NCBI GenBank assembly: GCA_035235625.1
Contig: CP141147.1
Coordinates: forward strand, 2,208,001-2,272,000
Source of the DNA: Saururus chinensis
Lineage: Eukaryota > Streptophyta > Magnoliopsida > Piperales > Saururaceae
Reading direction: 5' to 3'
DNA: 64,000 bases
The notes beneath the pieces are model-generated. The model made no database searches and was not told where the DNA came from. It worked only from the letters and a program-made list of their open reading frames with translations. Position numbers and translations under genes: made by a program. This document shows, one piece after another, positions 44,703-57,139 of this stretch (its first letter is position 1; each line of letters starts with the position of its first letter).

Positions 44703-46162
44703 TCACTCATTGAATAACTCAGGGTACTTCTTCTTCATTTCGCTCTCTAGCTCCCAAGTGGCTTCTTCCGTGGAATGATACTATCATAGCACTTTGACTA
44801 AGGGAATCCTTTTTGTCCTCAAGATTTGTTCCTTATGATCCAAAATTTTAACTAGTTTTTCTTCGAATGATAAGTATGGCTTAAGAGAGATTAAACTCTG
44901 ATCAAGAACATGTGAGGAGTCTCAAACATATTGTCTAATCATGGACGTGTGAAATACGTCGTGGACATTGTCAAGTTGTGGAGGCAAGGCTAATCTGTAA
45001 GCCACTGCTCCTACTTTATCCAAAATTTCAAATAGTCCTATAAAGCGAGGATTTAGTTTGCCTTTAATTCCAAATCTCATGACCCCTCGGGTTGGCGAAA
45101 CTTTTAGTAATACTTGATCTCCCACGCTAAAGTCGATATCTCTCCGTCTCTGATCAGCATAACTCTATTGACTACTCTGGGATGCCATTAGACAATGCTT
45201 GACAAATTTCACCTTATCTGAACATTGTTGCAGAAGTTCAGATTTAATCAATCTTCGTTCTCCTACTTCATTCCAACACGTCGGTGATCGGCAAGGTCGT
45301 CCGTACAATGCCTCATAGGGTGCCATGCCTATGCTGCCATGATAGCTATTGTTGTAGGCGAACTCGACCAGTGGTAAATGTTCGTCCCAGTTACCCTTCC
45401 AATCCATTGTTCAAGCCCGTAACATATCTTCCAAAATTTGAATAGTTCTTTCTGATTGTCCATCTATTTGTGGGTGGAAAGCAGTGTTGAACTTAAGATT
45501 TGTGCCTAATTCTTCTTGAAATCCTTGCCAAAACTTGGAGGTAAATCAACTATCCTGATTTGAGATGATCGATAGCGGTATCCCATGCTGACTCACAATT
45601 TCCTTCATGTATAATTTTGCCAAAGAACTTAAGGATTGCTTCTTTCTTAATGGAAGAAAATGTGCACTCTTTGTGAGTCGATCTACGATTACCCAAATGG
45701 ATTCATGGCCTTGTGAAGTCCTGGTTAGTGCCGAAACAAAATCCATAGTTTTGTGTTCCCACTTCCACTCAGGGATTTCAATCGTTTGAAGGTACCCCGA
45801 AGGTTTTTGGTGTTCGGCTTTAACTTGCTGACAAGTTAAGCATCTCGAAATGTATTCTCCTATATCTTTCTTCATTCCATTCCACCAAAAACTCCTTTTT
45901 AAATCTTGATACATTTTTGTCCCTCCTGGGTGGATGGTGTATCGAGACCGATGTGCTTCATGTAATAGGTCTTCCCCTAGCTTAGGTATTTTGGGTATTA
46001 CTAACCGTCCTCGAAATTGAATACCTCCATCAGGGCCTTGGATGAAGTCAGATCTTTCGAGCAAACTTTACACTTCTTCGTTACCTTTCTGACCTTCAAG
46101 AATACGCTCAACTAGCACTGATTTTACTTCTAGGTTGGCAATGAAAGATTTCTTGTTTCCAG
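44703..46162 (-). pseudogene. Integrase and chromodomain of the chromovirus
   Basis: After the nested insertion the frame carries the zinc-binding part (HPGGTKMYQDLKRSFWW, CLTCQQVK), the catalytic core (MDFVSAL, then NQDS where SDRDP-like residues are usual, and DGQSERTIQ with the glutamate), the C-terminal GDQVLLKVSP...FEILDKVG part and a chromodomain ending WELESEMKKKYPELFNE at about 44705. Stops occur after NQDS, after LRA, after SQ and after RQYV, with others in the chromodomain linker. The 5' join near 46064 is also out of frame. Confidence 0.88.
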
Positions 46163-49100
46163 TGTAAGATCCTTAAGCTTTAACCGTTTACTTTATTCTA
46201 TTTAATTGCATTTATATGGTTTAACATTAACTCGAATCGGTTTTGGGCTATTTTTGAAATTTAAGTGGTTAACAATGGTTTTAACCAAAATATTCTTCAC
46301 ATTTCAAGTTTTTAAGTTAATTTAAGTCATTTGATATTTTTTTTGAATTTTCAGAATTTTTACTATTTTTCCCAAAAATTAGGGTTTGGCGGGACCCACT
46401 ACCAAAATTTGAATTTTTAACCCAAAATGTTTCTAACATAAAACTAAGATATTAGGAAATTATTTCAGATTTTAAATTGAGTTGTAATAGCAAATTTATC
46501 CATTTTTAGTTGTAAATTCTATTTTTACCCCATTATTTATTTTTGTCCAACCCAACTCTTTCTATATAAGGAGTGGCACAGCCACTTTCCCAATTGGGAA
46601 AGGGCTGAGACGTGAAGCATTTGAGCCTTATCCCCAATTTCCCAAGGGAGAAAGGAGATTAAGGTGAGTTTTGCCTAATATTTCAATAATCTATTAGGGT
46701 TTTGCCTAAAGCTTTTAAATTCATTCTTCTCCTATGGTTTACTCTCGATTTCAAAGCATAAAGCTACTGATTTGAAGCTTTATTTCAAGATCGAATATTT
46801 GGAATTTCGTTTTTGGGTTTCTTGAACCCTAGATCTAAGGTTTTTCAAAAGGTTTAGATGTTCTAAATCGATTTTATGAAGGTATTGATAAAGATCATGT
46901 TTTGGGTAGGTTTTGGAGGAGTTTAAGGAACCATTTCAAATCAAGAACTTGCTGAGGGGTAAGGGTTTTTGTATCTTAAACTTGCTGTAATTTTCGGATC
47001 TAAGATTTGAGGAATGTTGGAAATGGGTTGCATGCATGTGTGCTATAATGGTGATGTGATAAAAGCTTAATCTTTGGTGTTATTTTCTTAGGGCTTTGCT
47101 CAATAATGATTAGATTTGATGTTTTTGGAAGCTTTGATTTGACTATAATGAAGTTTGGGAATGAGATTTGATGTTTTATGAAGTACATGTAAAGTTTCGG
47201 TTTGGTTTTCAACATGGAGAAGACGACCCAGAAACTGTTGTTATGCCGATCGAACGGCCTTATAGGGCGATAGAACGGCATAATGTGTTTTCAAGCTGAT
47301 ATACAGTTTTGCCGTTCGAACGGCCCTGCAGGGCAATCGAACGGCTATACTGCAGAATTTGGTCATTTTATGCATGTTGCTTATTTCAATATCTCTACTC
47401 CAAAATATCATTTTTATGTTTATGTGGAGTGATTTGAGCTAAAATAAGCTATTGGAAGAGCATGTTATTGATGTTTATAATTTATGGTGTATATTTAAAG
47501 TCTATGAAATGGCATGTAGTTGGATATATATGTTAGAATTGCTATCTTGAAGATATGAGTGGATGATTCCCTATGGTTTAAGCATGTTTTCAGTAGAATT
47601 ACAGCATGCTAATAAACTGATATGTCATTATATGATGTGGTTAAATTATGGGTGAATGTTAGTGCTATGCCTAGACTCAAGTGTGAGGTGAATGTGCTTA
47701 CATATGTTTAGCTTGTGGTTACGTTTGACTTGATTGATGGTTTTTGATAGTTTTCACCCATGATTGCCGCTGGAATCCATGATTAGATGTTAATGTGCAT
47801 GTGCAATGTGATGGCGAGTTAATTACAAGGCATGTTGATATGCATTGAATGAGATATTTCTACCATGTACACACACATGTGGGGGAAATGATTATGATGA
47901 TGTGTAGTATTATGATTATAAATGATGCATGAGGGGTTAATGAGAGCACTTATCATGAATTAGGATTCATGTATGCCTTGCCCACATATGTACCATGTTG
48001 CATTCATCATGAAACGGATTTCCGATTGAGACTTTATCGAGATTAGCCGAGTTTGATCGATTGGATGCAATGTTGTGAAATTGCGTGCCATATTAATTGG
48101 TTGTTGGCTTAATCGGAACTTCATTGGTCCGAAAGGACATGATTTCAATTTGAGTTCCTATGAGGAACATGTATACTCCCCGGGTTGAGTCTATTTGAGT
48201 CGTGACAAGTTGAGTCGATTTGAATTATTAATGCGGTTGAGATTTGTTTATTGAGACAGTCAAACCTAGAGCCTAAGAATCCAGAGTGGTATGCCTTCGT
48301 GCACTGGCTACCACGTGTTCTAGGTTTCCCTGAGGAAATCAAACTCTTCCACCATAGAGATGTCCAGAGTGAACACATTGCTCTAGTTAATTCGGATGTC
48401 CCTGGCCCGGACTGTCCAAAGCGAGCAGACCTGCTCTAGTTTTCCTTATGGAATTCGGACTTCCCGTGTGCATAGTCCAGAGTGAGCAGAGGGGCTGACT
48501 ACCCCTACACCTTAGTTTTCCTTATGGAATTCAGACCGTGTCCAGAGCGGGCAATGCCCTAGGTTTCCGGTTAGAAAATCGGATTACGTCCAGAGCGGGT
48601 GATATGATATGATATGTTGTGATTATATTCCACTCCTTGATGGAGGCATTCACCATTTGACGATAATGCATGTGTATGAAATAATATTATACCCAGATTA
48701 CACAGGTTGTGTAGGGACATTTGGATTATGTAACACATGTAGATGCGATTGATTATGCATGATTTAGAATAGTGTGATTGAGACACTTATCGTGCAGGGT
48801 GAATGATTTACGAATGAATTATATGGATCTGCATTATATGATTATGTGTGAATGAGATACTACTATGCAGGTTGAGGTGATATGAATACACAATTTGATT
48901 AGTTGTGATTGAGGCATTACTATGCAGGGTTATGTGATGAATGTGCATGATCTGAAAGGTGTGTTAGAGACACTTCTCATGCATGCTATTATGCTTGATT
49001 TTGAATGGATGAGGATAATTTCTTATGCAAGATGGATGCTAAATTATGATATGAGTAGTTATGCTTGACTTTGAAAGGTGCCATGTGCATTATAGCTCTT

Positions 49101-49736
49101 ATGTTACGGATATTAGGTGTTTAGCAAGAGAATGATCAGAAAAGGGTACATCATGTAAATTTTGAATCTGAATTTCTAAATTAACATGCCATGATGTTTT
49201 TCTACTTTTTGTCACCGTATGCAAACCTTGCTAAGTTCTTACTCATCCCTCTTTCTTGTGCTTTTGTTTTGGGGCTGCATGGCGCGATGTGCAGACGCAC
49301 AGGACCCTTTTTATGAGGAAAGGTTGGGGAGAGCATGAGATTAGGCATGGAGGCCTTTAGACTTTATTATGCTTGTCTGATTTACTTTATTTTGAGTTTA
49401 GAACATCATGCATGATTGTTCTTGTTTCGGACTCATGTATGTCTTATGAGTTTAGACCTGTTTGAGACCCTTGGTTCGAGTCACATGTGTTGGCTCAGGA
49501 TTTTAAGTATGTGGGTTTGAGACTGGTGGACTAGATTAGAATTAAAGTCCTCTTTTATCCTTATTTACTTTTGCTCAAAGGTTTTTGTGGTGCTTAACTC
49601 CGCTAGATTAACCGCCCGTGCGAGGGGCTAAGTCTTCCGCTATTCCCTTTAACCCCTTTCAATTCCGTCGCCCCCTCGCGCTTGACCGGCCCTTGGACCG
49701 GGTTTGGCTTGGGTCGGGCGGTGCCAGGGTGTGACA
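46163..49736 (+). mobile_element. 3.57-kb LTR (probable solo LTR) nested in pol
   Basis: The insert begins TGTAAGATCCTTAAGC and ends GGTGCCAGGGTGTGACA, with TCCAG on the left and TCCAA on the right as an imperfect 5-bp duplication. It splits the chromovirus between RNase H and integrase. Within it a TCTATATAAGGAGTGG box (46559-46575) suits an LTR promoter. No gag or pol sequence is found inside, so it is read as a very long solo LTR. The part 48240-48600 contains four imperfect repeats around TCCAGAGCG and CTAGGTTTCC. Confidence 0.7.
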
Positions 49737-51323
49737 TCCAAACTGTAATTCAGGTTGGAAACTTATTGTTTCTTCCAACAGTTTCCACTCCTTAACAAGC
49801 ATGAAGGCTAATCCCCCGTATTTACGACTTAAAGCATCAGCTACTACATTGGCTTTTCCAGGGTGGTACTTGATAGAAAAGTCATAATCCTTAAGATATT
49901 CAATCCACCGTCTTTGCCTCATATTGAGATCACTTTGGGAAAATATATACTTCAAACTTTGATGGTCGGTGAAGACTTCAAACATTTCCCCATATAAATA
50001 GTGTCTCCATATCTTTAGTGCAAAAACAACTGCTGCTAATTCCAAGTCATGAGTAGGGTAGTTACCTTCATGTTTCTTTAATTGTCGTGAAGCGTATGCT
50101 ATCACTTTTCTATTTTGCATTAATATGCATCCTAAGCCTCTTTTAGAAGCATCGCTATACACGACAAATCCTCCACTGCCAGTCGGCAATGCCAAAATAG
50201 GTGTAGTCGTTAATTTTTTCTTCAATTCTAGAAAACTCTTTTCTCAAGCCTCATCCCAAACAAACTTTACTCCTTTCCTTATCAATTTTGTCAGGGGCAA
50301 GGCAATGCTTGAAAATCCATTGATGAATCTTCGATAATAACCTGCAAGGCCTAAGAAGCTCCAAATTTCTGTTACTGTCTTCAGCCTTTCCCATTTGACG
50401 ACGGCTTCTATTTTGGTTGGGTCAACCGATACTCCATTCTTCGAAACGACATGACCTAAGAAGACCACTTATTCCATCCAAAATTCGCACTTGCTAAACT
50501 TGGTATATAGCTTATGATTCCTCAGCATTTGCAGAACTACTTGCAAATGTACTTGGTGTTCTTCTAAGCTACTAGAGTAGATGAGGATGTCATCGACAAA
50601 TACGATCACAAACTTATCCAAAAAGGGCCGAAAAACTCTATTCATGAGATCCATGAAGGCAGCCGGGGCATTTGTTAAACTAAATGGCATCACTAAAAAC
50701 TCATAGTAGTCATACCGGGTGCGGAAAGCTGTTTTAGAGATATCCTCATCTTGTATCCTCAACTGATGGTAACCCGATCGTAGGTCTATTTTGGAGAAAA
50801 CTTTGGTCGTTTGCAATTGATCGAACAAGTCATCTATACGAGGGAAAGGATACTTGTTCTTTATAGTGACAACATTGAGAAGTCGGTAGTCGATGCATAA
50901 CCTCAACGACCCGTCTTTCTTTCTCACAAATAGGACCGGTGCTCCCCAAGGAGAGACATTGGGTCGTATAAATCCTTTCTCAAGCAATTCCTGCAATTGA
51001 CTTTTTAACTCGTTTAACTCCGCAGGAGCCATGTGGTAGGGTGCCTTAGAGATAGGATTTGTTCCCGGCATCAACTCGATAGAAAAATCTATCTCTCTTT
51101 TTGGTGGTAGTCCAGAGAGATCATCAGGAAAAACGTCAGAGAAGTCTTGTACTACCTCAATATTTTCCAACTTAATCGTTGAAGTCTCTCTAGTTTCCAT
51201 ACTAACAAGATAAGCCTGACAACCTTTGGTTAAAAGCCGATGAGCCTTGACTACCGAGATGATACATGTCTTGGAATGATCCTTAAGTCCATAAAAAGTA
51301 AAACTTTTTCTCTCCTTGATCAA
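49737..51323 (-). pseudogene. Reverse transcriptase and RNase H of the chromovirus
   Basis: RT motifs in order are [49 protein letters not shown], and the catalytic [10 protein letters not shown] stop follows WME (about 50467) before VVFLGHVVS, and another after WDEA (about 50240). RNase H continues with [23 protein letters not shown] and [15 protein letters not shown]. It is cut at 49737 by the nested LTR. Both stop sites fall where a sense codon differing by one base would restore the family pattern. Confidence 0.92.
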
Positions 51324-51336
51324 AGATCACTTTCTT

Positions 51337-51627
51337 CTATTTACAGTCTACTAACGCTCTGTTATCGGCTAACCAATCCATACCTAATATGACATCAAAG
51401 TCTATCATATTTAGGAGAATAAGGTTGGCCTCCCACTGACGATTCTCTAAGGTGATAGGTACCCCTTGAAGAAATTTACGGGCTAGAAACGTTTTTCCCA
51501 TTGGGGTGGACACTTCTAAGACATATCCTAAGTTTAAAATAGGATAACCAATATTTGAAGCAAAATTGAACAATATGAAAGAATGTGTCGACCCTGGATC
51601 TATCAGGATTTTTGCTATTTTATCCAA
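51337..51627 (-). pseudogene. Aspartic protease region of the chromovirus
   Basis: The reading IAKILIDPGSTHSFI has DPGSTHSF at the active site where the family has DSGATHSF, so the catalytic Asp is present but the next residues are changed. FDVILGMDWLADNRALVDC matches the downstream conserved block. A stop separates it from RT. It lies directly between gag and RT as expected. Confidence 0.88.
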
Positions 51628-51714
51628 GACCAGAAGTGTACCTTGAATGACTGCGATCGGTGCTTGAGCCTCCTCAGAAGTAATTGCGAATACTCGCCCT
51701 TGAGCTTTTGGTTT

Positions 51715-52741
51715 CTACTCTGGTTTTGATTCTTCTTGCATTTTCCTCTTTGGGTAGTCTCTAATTCGATGGCCCCGTTCACCACAAGAAAAGCACTTCC
51801 CTTCGGTAAGAAAGCATGATCCGGATGGATGAATTCTATTACATTGAGAACATTTTTCCAACTTTTTCTCTCCGTTGAACTGAGAAGGTGATTCTGAGGG
51901 TTTTTGAAACTTACGATTATTCTGATTGTTAAACGTAAGCTTCCTTTTTATTTCATCGGGTCGGAAACTATTATTTTGTCCTCGATCTTTACGTCCGACC
52001 ACAAATTCCATGTAGTCTTGCTCTAGGATAGAGGCTAGTTCTACCGCTTTGGCAAAAGTCGTGGGTTGATGGCCAATGATTCTGCCTCTTAAAACATTAT
52101 TTAGGCCCCTCACAAACTTTTGTGCCTTCTTTAACTCTGTCGTACAAAAGTCCGGGGCGAAACATTGTAATTGTACGAATTTATTCTTGTACTGAATCAC
52201 CGTTAACACTCCTTGTTGTAGGTCTAAAAACTCTTTTTCCTTTCTTTCTTGGACGTGAGGAGGAAAATATTTATCATATAATACTTCTTTAAATTCCTCC
52301 CACTTAATATGATCACCATCTGGGAAGAAATTTCTTTCTGCTGTAGGCCACCAGAAAGCAGCTTCTCCCGTCATAGAGAAAGTGGCTAGTGGCACCTTAC
52401 GATCATCAGGGATTTTCATTGCTTTAAAAATCCATTCGGCCTCAAAGGTCCACCTTTCAGCGGCCTTAGGGCCATCTTCCCCCGTAAACGTTGGTGCAAG
52501 CTTCTTAAAACACTCCAACAAATTGTCCTTTTTCACCATGGATATTTTCTCCCGAACTAGTCGAATGATTGGAATGATTCGATTGGAATCCTTCATCCTA
52601 AAGGTGTCGAGTCATTCTTTGCATTAATAAGTCCAAGAAGTGTGTCATAGGATCCCCCGTTGTCAAAGTGACCGGCGTAGTATCATCTGGTGGAGTTGAG
52701 CTACTTGCCGGTTGAGCATCGTTACCACTAACGTGTGTCAT
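51715..52741 (-). pseudogene. gag of the chromovirus, frameshifted near its N-terminus
   Basis: The ATG at 52739-52741 opens MTHVSGNDAQPASSSTPPDD and runs to a TAG at 52598-52600. The rest of gag is open one base out of frame from 52596. It has the retrotransposon gag core (AERWTFEAEWIFKAM, FSMTGEAAFWW, FPPHVQERKEKEFLDLQQG) and two zinc-knuckle-like motifs: CSQCNRIHPSGSC, and CFSCGERGHRIRDYPKR, in which the last cysteine is changed to tyrosine. A single-base frameshift thus separates the N-terminal segment from the capsid. Confidence 0.9.
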
Positions 52742-52943
52742 CTAAACATGGATTGATAGCATCATGATCTTTAGAAAATAAGCCTACTTCATAGCAACTT
52801 TGTAGTGTATTTACATCACTCAAAAGCTATGTTAGCTATTTACATAAGAAAACAGCTCTAAGTACACATAAAAAATTGTTATACACTTCCAAAACTATTT
52901 ACTCGAGATTTTTACAAACCTTCTTCTCTAAGTAGTTAAGACT

Positions 52944-53432
52944 TTAGAGAGGAAAGTTTTTCGCTTTTGGACACTCAAAGAAGAAGTGGGTCATATACCC
53001 ACAAAAGGTGCACTGCTCTGGCATTCCATGCCTTCTGGTTTCCTTCCCTTTGAGGAGACGTTGGACGCCTGGCTCTTCCACCCATTCGACTTCAGGTGGG
53101 GGCAGTTCATTCAGGTCAAAGTCCTTTTTATATTCAAGGTCATCCTTGTCAGAATTTTCATCTTCTTCCTCTTCCAAGGAGGGGTCTTCTTCAGACTCTT
53201 CTCCTAGAGTAGGCGAGTCCGGGATAACTATTATTTCGTCCACGTCACTATTTGAAGGTGAACCAGGGGCGTAAGAGACTTCAGAATCCTCTGAGTCCGA
53301 AATATCGATGGGTGTTTTACCCTTATAGTACATACTCTTGCTACAACTTCCTTCCATTGGAAGCGGCAATTTACGAGTAGTATAATGATATAGATTGCTC
53401 GACAAATATGTCTTATGCTTGAGCATTGACAT
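52944..53432 (-). CDS. Accessory ORF upstream of gag: acidic CCHC protein with DLNxxP motif
   Basis: This 162-residue frame lies in sense direction between the primer site and gag, about 200 bp upstream of the gag ATG, and is intact although gag and pol are broken. The start is an ATG (53430-53432). Visible features: PIDISDSEDSE (about 41-51) and DEIIVIPDSP (about 65-74), hydrophobic stretches next to acidic/serine residues as in SUMO-interacting motifs; a long Glu/Asp-rich tract (about 78-105); DLNELP (106-111), which fits the DLNxxP form of the plant EAR repression motif; and CTFCGYMTHFFFEC (141-154), an exact CX2CX4HX4C zinc knuckle. Which cellular process it affects is unknown. EAR and SIM assignments are inferred from short motifs only. 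Confidence 0.7.
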   Translation of the reverse strand: MSMLKHKTYLSSNLYHYTTRKLPLPMEGSCSKSMYYKGKTPIDISDSEDSEVSYAPGSPSNSDVDEIIVIPDSPTLGEESEEDPSLEEEEDENSDKDDLEYKKDFDLNELPPPEVEWVEEPGVQRLLKGKETRRHGMPEQCTFCGYMTHFFFECPKAKNFPL

Positions 53433-53544
53433 CTACTTTAATTGCACATAAAAAAAAAATTAAGTAATTTCAAATAAGCAAACATATGATAAAATCTTAA
53501 TATTTGTATTCACTGATTTAATTACTTTTTAGTATATAATAGAA

Positions 53545-53561
53545 CCTTGGCTCCGATACCA
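53545..53561 (-). other. Primer binding site (initiator Met tRNA type)
   Basis: On the minus strand TGGTATCGGAGCCAAGG begins two bases after the 5' LTR. It differs by one base from the common plant TGGTATCAGAGCC site. Confidence 0.85.
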
Positions 53562-53563
53562 AC

Positions 53564-55160
53564 TGTAATGCCCCTCGAATTTTCGAATTAAAGAAAATAA
53601 TTTTTAAAAACGTAACAAAATTTAATTACAATTGCCAAGGATCACCGTGTACTAAAAGAGTAATTACAATACACTTTGTATTATACAAAGATTTCCAAAA
53701 TTAGGCATTACATGCCTTTATACATCAGTCAGTAATAAAATTACATAAAGTACAAAAATAGTACAAAAACTGTAATTTAAGGAAACTCTTCATCGACTCC
53801 TTCAGATTCGAGTGTCACACCTGCAGAATCTAAGGGTAGGTGAGTAAATTCATACTCAGTAGGTCGAATTAAGTTCTAAGAATACGCTTCGTGCACGTAA
53901 GAAAATATCGTGTCATCTTTCTTTTGAAATCATTCAGAAAATAATAAAAGCCTGAAAACACGATCACAGAATATCGCGATACCAGATGACTTACACCCGC
54001 ACTCATGGGGCAACGGGAGACAGAAGGAAAGGGATTTTCCCTTTATATCCTAGTCCTTTGCGTGCCAGATGCCAAATTTGGCGGTATCCAGAATCATCAT
54101 AATAATCCTTAGTTCTGAGAAACCAAGAACTATCCAGAGGGTACAATTACCCAAAACTGGGAGAAATTTTCAAAAAGAGGAAATAATTTTAAAGACAAAG
54201 TTTTCTTTTAAGAGAAGTAGCAGGAAACTTTTAGCAGAACTTTGGCGAGTCAAAATCTAAACATATGATTAGAATTTAAAGCTACCTACCTATAACACGT
54301 GCGAAGTATAAGAAATCCCCTCGTAGAATATATAGAAGATCCTTCCTTAAGATACTAGCCTTCGAGCTAGAAATTTGGCAGAATAACCATCCCAACGAAT
54401 AGAACACACGCGATTTAGTGGGGTTGGGCTTTTGAACGGGCTGAAAAGGGTTTGAAATGGTCCGGAAATAGTAAAAAGAGGAAAGGGGAGGATTAGGAAA
54501 GGGGCACACTTTTCGGAGTTTTAGAGAGGTTAACTCTAGAAAATAACCCTTTCGGTGCGTAGAGAACACTCGATTTAGTAGGAAATGAGTCTTGGATTGG
54601 GTAAATCGGACTTAAAACAGGTCAGAAGGAGTGAAAACAGTGAACTGGGTTTGGGTGGAAAAGAATGGCCAGAGTGGGGTTTAAATAAGGGAGGAGGGCG
54701 GTGGTACGCCACCGGAAATGGCGCCGCTGCCACCGATTCATTGGGGGCCGCCAAAATTGGCAGCGTGCGTGTGACGCGCACATTCGGCGCTTTGCACGGA
54801 TGAGCCGCGCTGCGCCGAGGCGAGGCGAAATTATTATTTATTAATTTTTTTTAATCTTAAATTTCAAATAAACAAAACTTCATATCCCGAAATCAATTTT
54901 GAGCGTTCTTAGTACCGTTGAACTCGTATTGATGAGCCCTACGATGCAAAGCTACTTATGAGCCAGTTTACCCACATTTAAAGAGTGGGTCCCGCCATTT
55001 TTAGAACACGCTTCCCGAGGTCATAACTTTCGTTACCGTCCTCCGCTTTACGCATTTTTTGTCTTGTTATGCTCGTCTCCACGAGCTCTAACCAACACTT
55101 AAGAAATTTTTAAATAATAAACTTTATAGAAAGATCGTGTCAAAAATTAGGGTTATTACA
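53564..55160 (-). repeat. 5' LTR of the chromovirus
   Basis: TGTAATGCCCCTCG to GGGTTATTACA on the plus strand, 1597 bp. It matches 43082-44658 in order, including GGGTAGGTGAGTAAATTCATACTC, a CACGCGATTTAGTGGGG block, and GAGCGTTCTTAGTACCG. Confidence 0.92.
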
Positions 55161-55165
55161 CTTCA

Positions 55166-57100
55166 GCCCGAGATTCTCTAGTTAAGGTAATGCAACACTA
55201 CTAAACTATCCAACACTTCTTGACATTGATCTATAAACACAATGACACAAAGGTTAACCACTACCCATACCCATCAACTCTAACTAGTTACATTTCTAGA
55301 AAACTTTAGACTTGTAATTTAAAGAATGTCTCATCTACCAAGTACCATGACCTTGATTTTCAAAACCCTTTTAAATAAAGTTTGAGCAATAAATCACCAA
55401 GAATTATTTTTAAAATGCAAAGCAAGTCATTTGATCAAATATTTAGGTCTTGAAAACTAGCGTTCATAAATATGGATAAAAAAATATATCATAACAAAAA
55501 GGGACCAAAATCCATAAATAAGGAAGTCGTCCATCTAAGTACAAGTTTTGAATATGTACAGAATTAAGCAACTGAATAAAGTTGGCTCTCATGTCATTAT
55601 TACAATAACAGCTACATATATTAAAATAATAAAACTGAATCATACTGGAATTATGTTGTCCTCATTTTGATGCTCCAGTCTCGATCACACTAGTCTTTAC
55701 TAGATTAACTTGCAAAACCAAGTCTCTGAGTATACAAATTCCTAATAGGATAACAGAGAAACCAATAAATTGAAAATGTGATTACATTTTATGCAAGTCC
55801 ACTTAGGGTTTCACTTGTAATAATTTACTGCAAATAATGTTGTTATTAATCCGATCAGTTTCCTCTTAAGAAAGCTAGAAACCCGCTTAATCTTACAAAC
55901 ATACAAACTTGTTAAATGTCAACCTAAGTGACGAGCGATACAACTCACCATGTACCATTCTCTAAGGGGTACCACCTATGATGAAATCTTGGAACTGACT
56001 AGAAAGTGTCATCACCCAACCTAGCACCTAAGGACCTGACCAAAGTGAAAGGGTATGGCCTACAATTACACATGAACAAAAATAGTGAGAGACACCAAGC
56101 AAGATGTTAGTGGCTCTGAATGTGTATACACTAAATGATCCTGAATAGATCAGTTGTGAGCAAGGCTCACACAAAGCTCCCACCAAAAGGAAGGTGCAAT
56201 GATACAACCAAATCAACAACCTATCAACTGGGTTAAAACAAAAAAAACAACCCCGACCCTATCAATCACTTACGACTAGGGTAGGGCCCCAAAACTATCT
56301 TTAGTTTATTAACCAAGTTAGTTTCTAGGTCGAGATCATTGTTTGCTTCATGAACTAGTTCCCAACCCTACTAGGGGTATTTTAATCTTTATCTTAATTA
56401 GGTTTTAACCCCCTAATCCAAAACCCTTTTACCCTTCTCGATTAATCTTGGAGTATTACTTTATAGGAAATCATTTATATGAACACATTAAATGAGTCAT
56501 CTAAGCCTAAACGGCCTATTAAGGGCCTAACAAGCATCATTAGTAGGGTTTAGGCCCAAAAGGGTCATTAGGGGAGACTACTACACTCTTTGGGTAGCAC
56601 TTAGGCTGAACAAATGGTGTAATTTGGGCCCAATTATGAAAATACTCCATATGTACCAAACTGAACTTGTATAATATGTGTAGGAGCTTACATGTACTCT
56701 TGTTCTGTTGTATGTAGGCTGCACCAAACTGGCCCCATAGTAGGCCCTTTGGTTCCCTCTACATAGCCCCAAAACTGCTCTATATACCCCTAACTTCAAA
56801 ATTTTCAAAAAAAGGAGAGAAATTTGGGGGAAAAAATTTAAAATTAAACAGTTAAATTAAATTTAGTTTTTTAAAAACCAGCTCCTTGTGAGATCGATAC
56901 TTGATTTAGCCGCTTGCCTACTATAGATTTGTGTACTTGTGAATACAATATTTAAAACTTTGCACAACTTACAGCCCTGAAATCAATGAACAAAGATTGT
57001 GAATAGGTGGTTGGAACAATACTTACTTGTGTTGTTTTATATGTGATCATCCTCAGTGTTGGCTATAAGTCCTTCCATGGGTGTAGTGGTCATACATTAC
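55166..57100. other. Spacer with remains of the older gypsy element
   Basis: The first about 60 bases continue the older gag frame. The remainder is AT-rich with no credible exon; ORFs at 56028-56219 and 56581-56808 show no domain. It may include the older element's 5' LTR, but ends were not found. Confidence 0.35.
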
Positions 57101-57139
57101 AAACATCTATTTGTTTCCCCCCTTTTTTAGGTGGTGTAC

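Larger units (their letters stand above)
43082..55160 (-). mobile_element. Complete Ty3/gypsy chromovirus (Tekay-like), TSD CTTCA, decayed
   Basis: LTRs lie at 43082-44658 (1577 bp) and 53564-55160 (1597 bp), similar over their whole length but with many substitutions and small indels. CTTCA flanks both sides (43077-43081 and 55161-55165). On the minus strand the order is 5' LTR, primer site, accessory ORF, gag, protease, RT, RNase H, integrase, chromodomain, polypurine tract, 3' LTR. A 3574-bp LTR is inserted at 46163-49736. Pol has several stops and gag a frameshift, so the element is not autonomous now. Integrase GPY/F part and chromodomain after integrase place it among chromoviruses; Tekay affinity is inferred from recalled motifs. 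Confidence 0.92.

Noticed and set aside
46600-49300. Several open frames inside the long LTR
   Set aside because: Short, in different frames, no domains; LTRs are non-coding.
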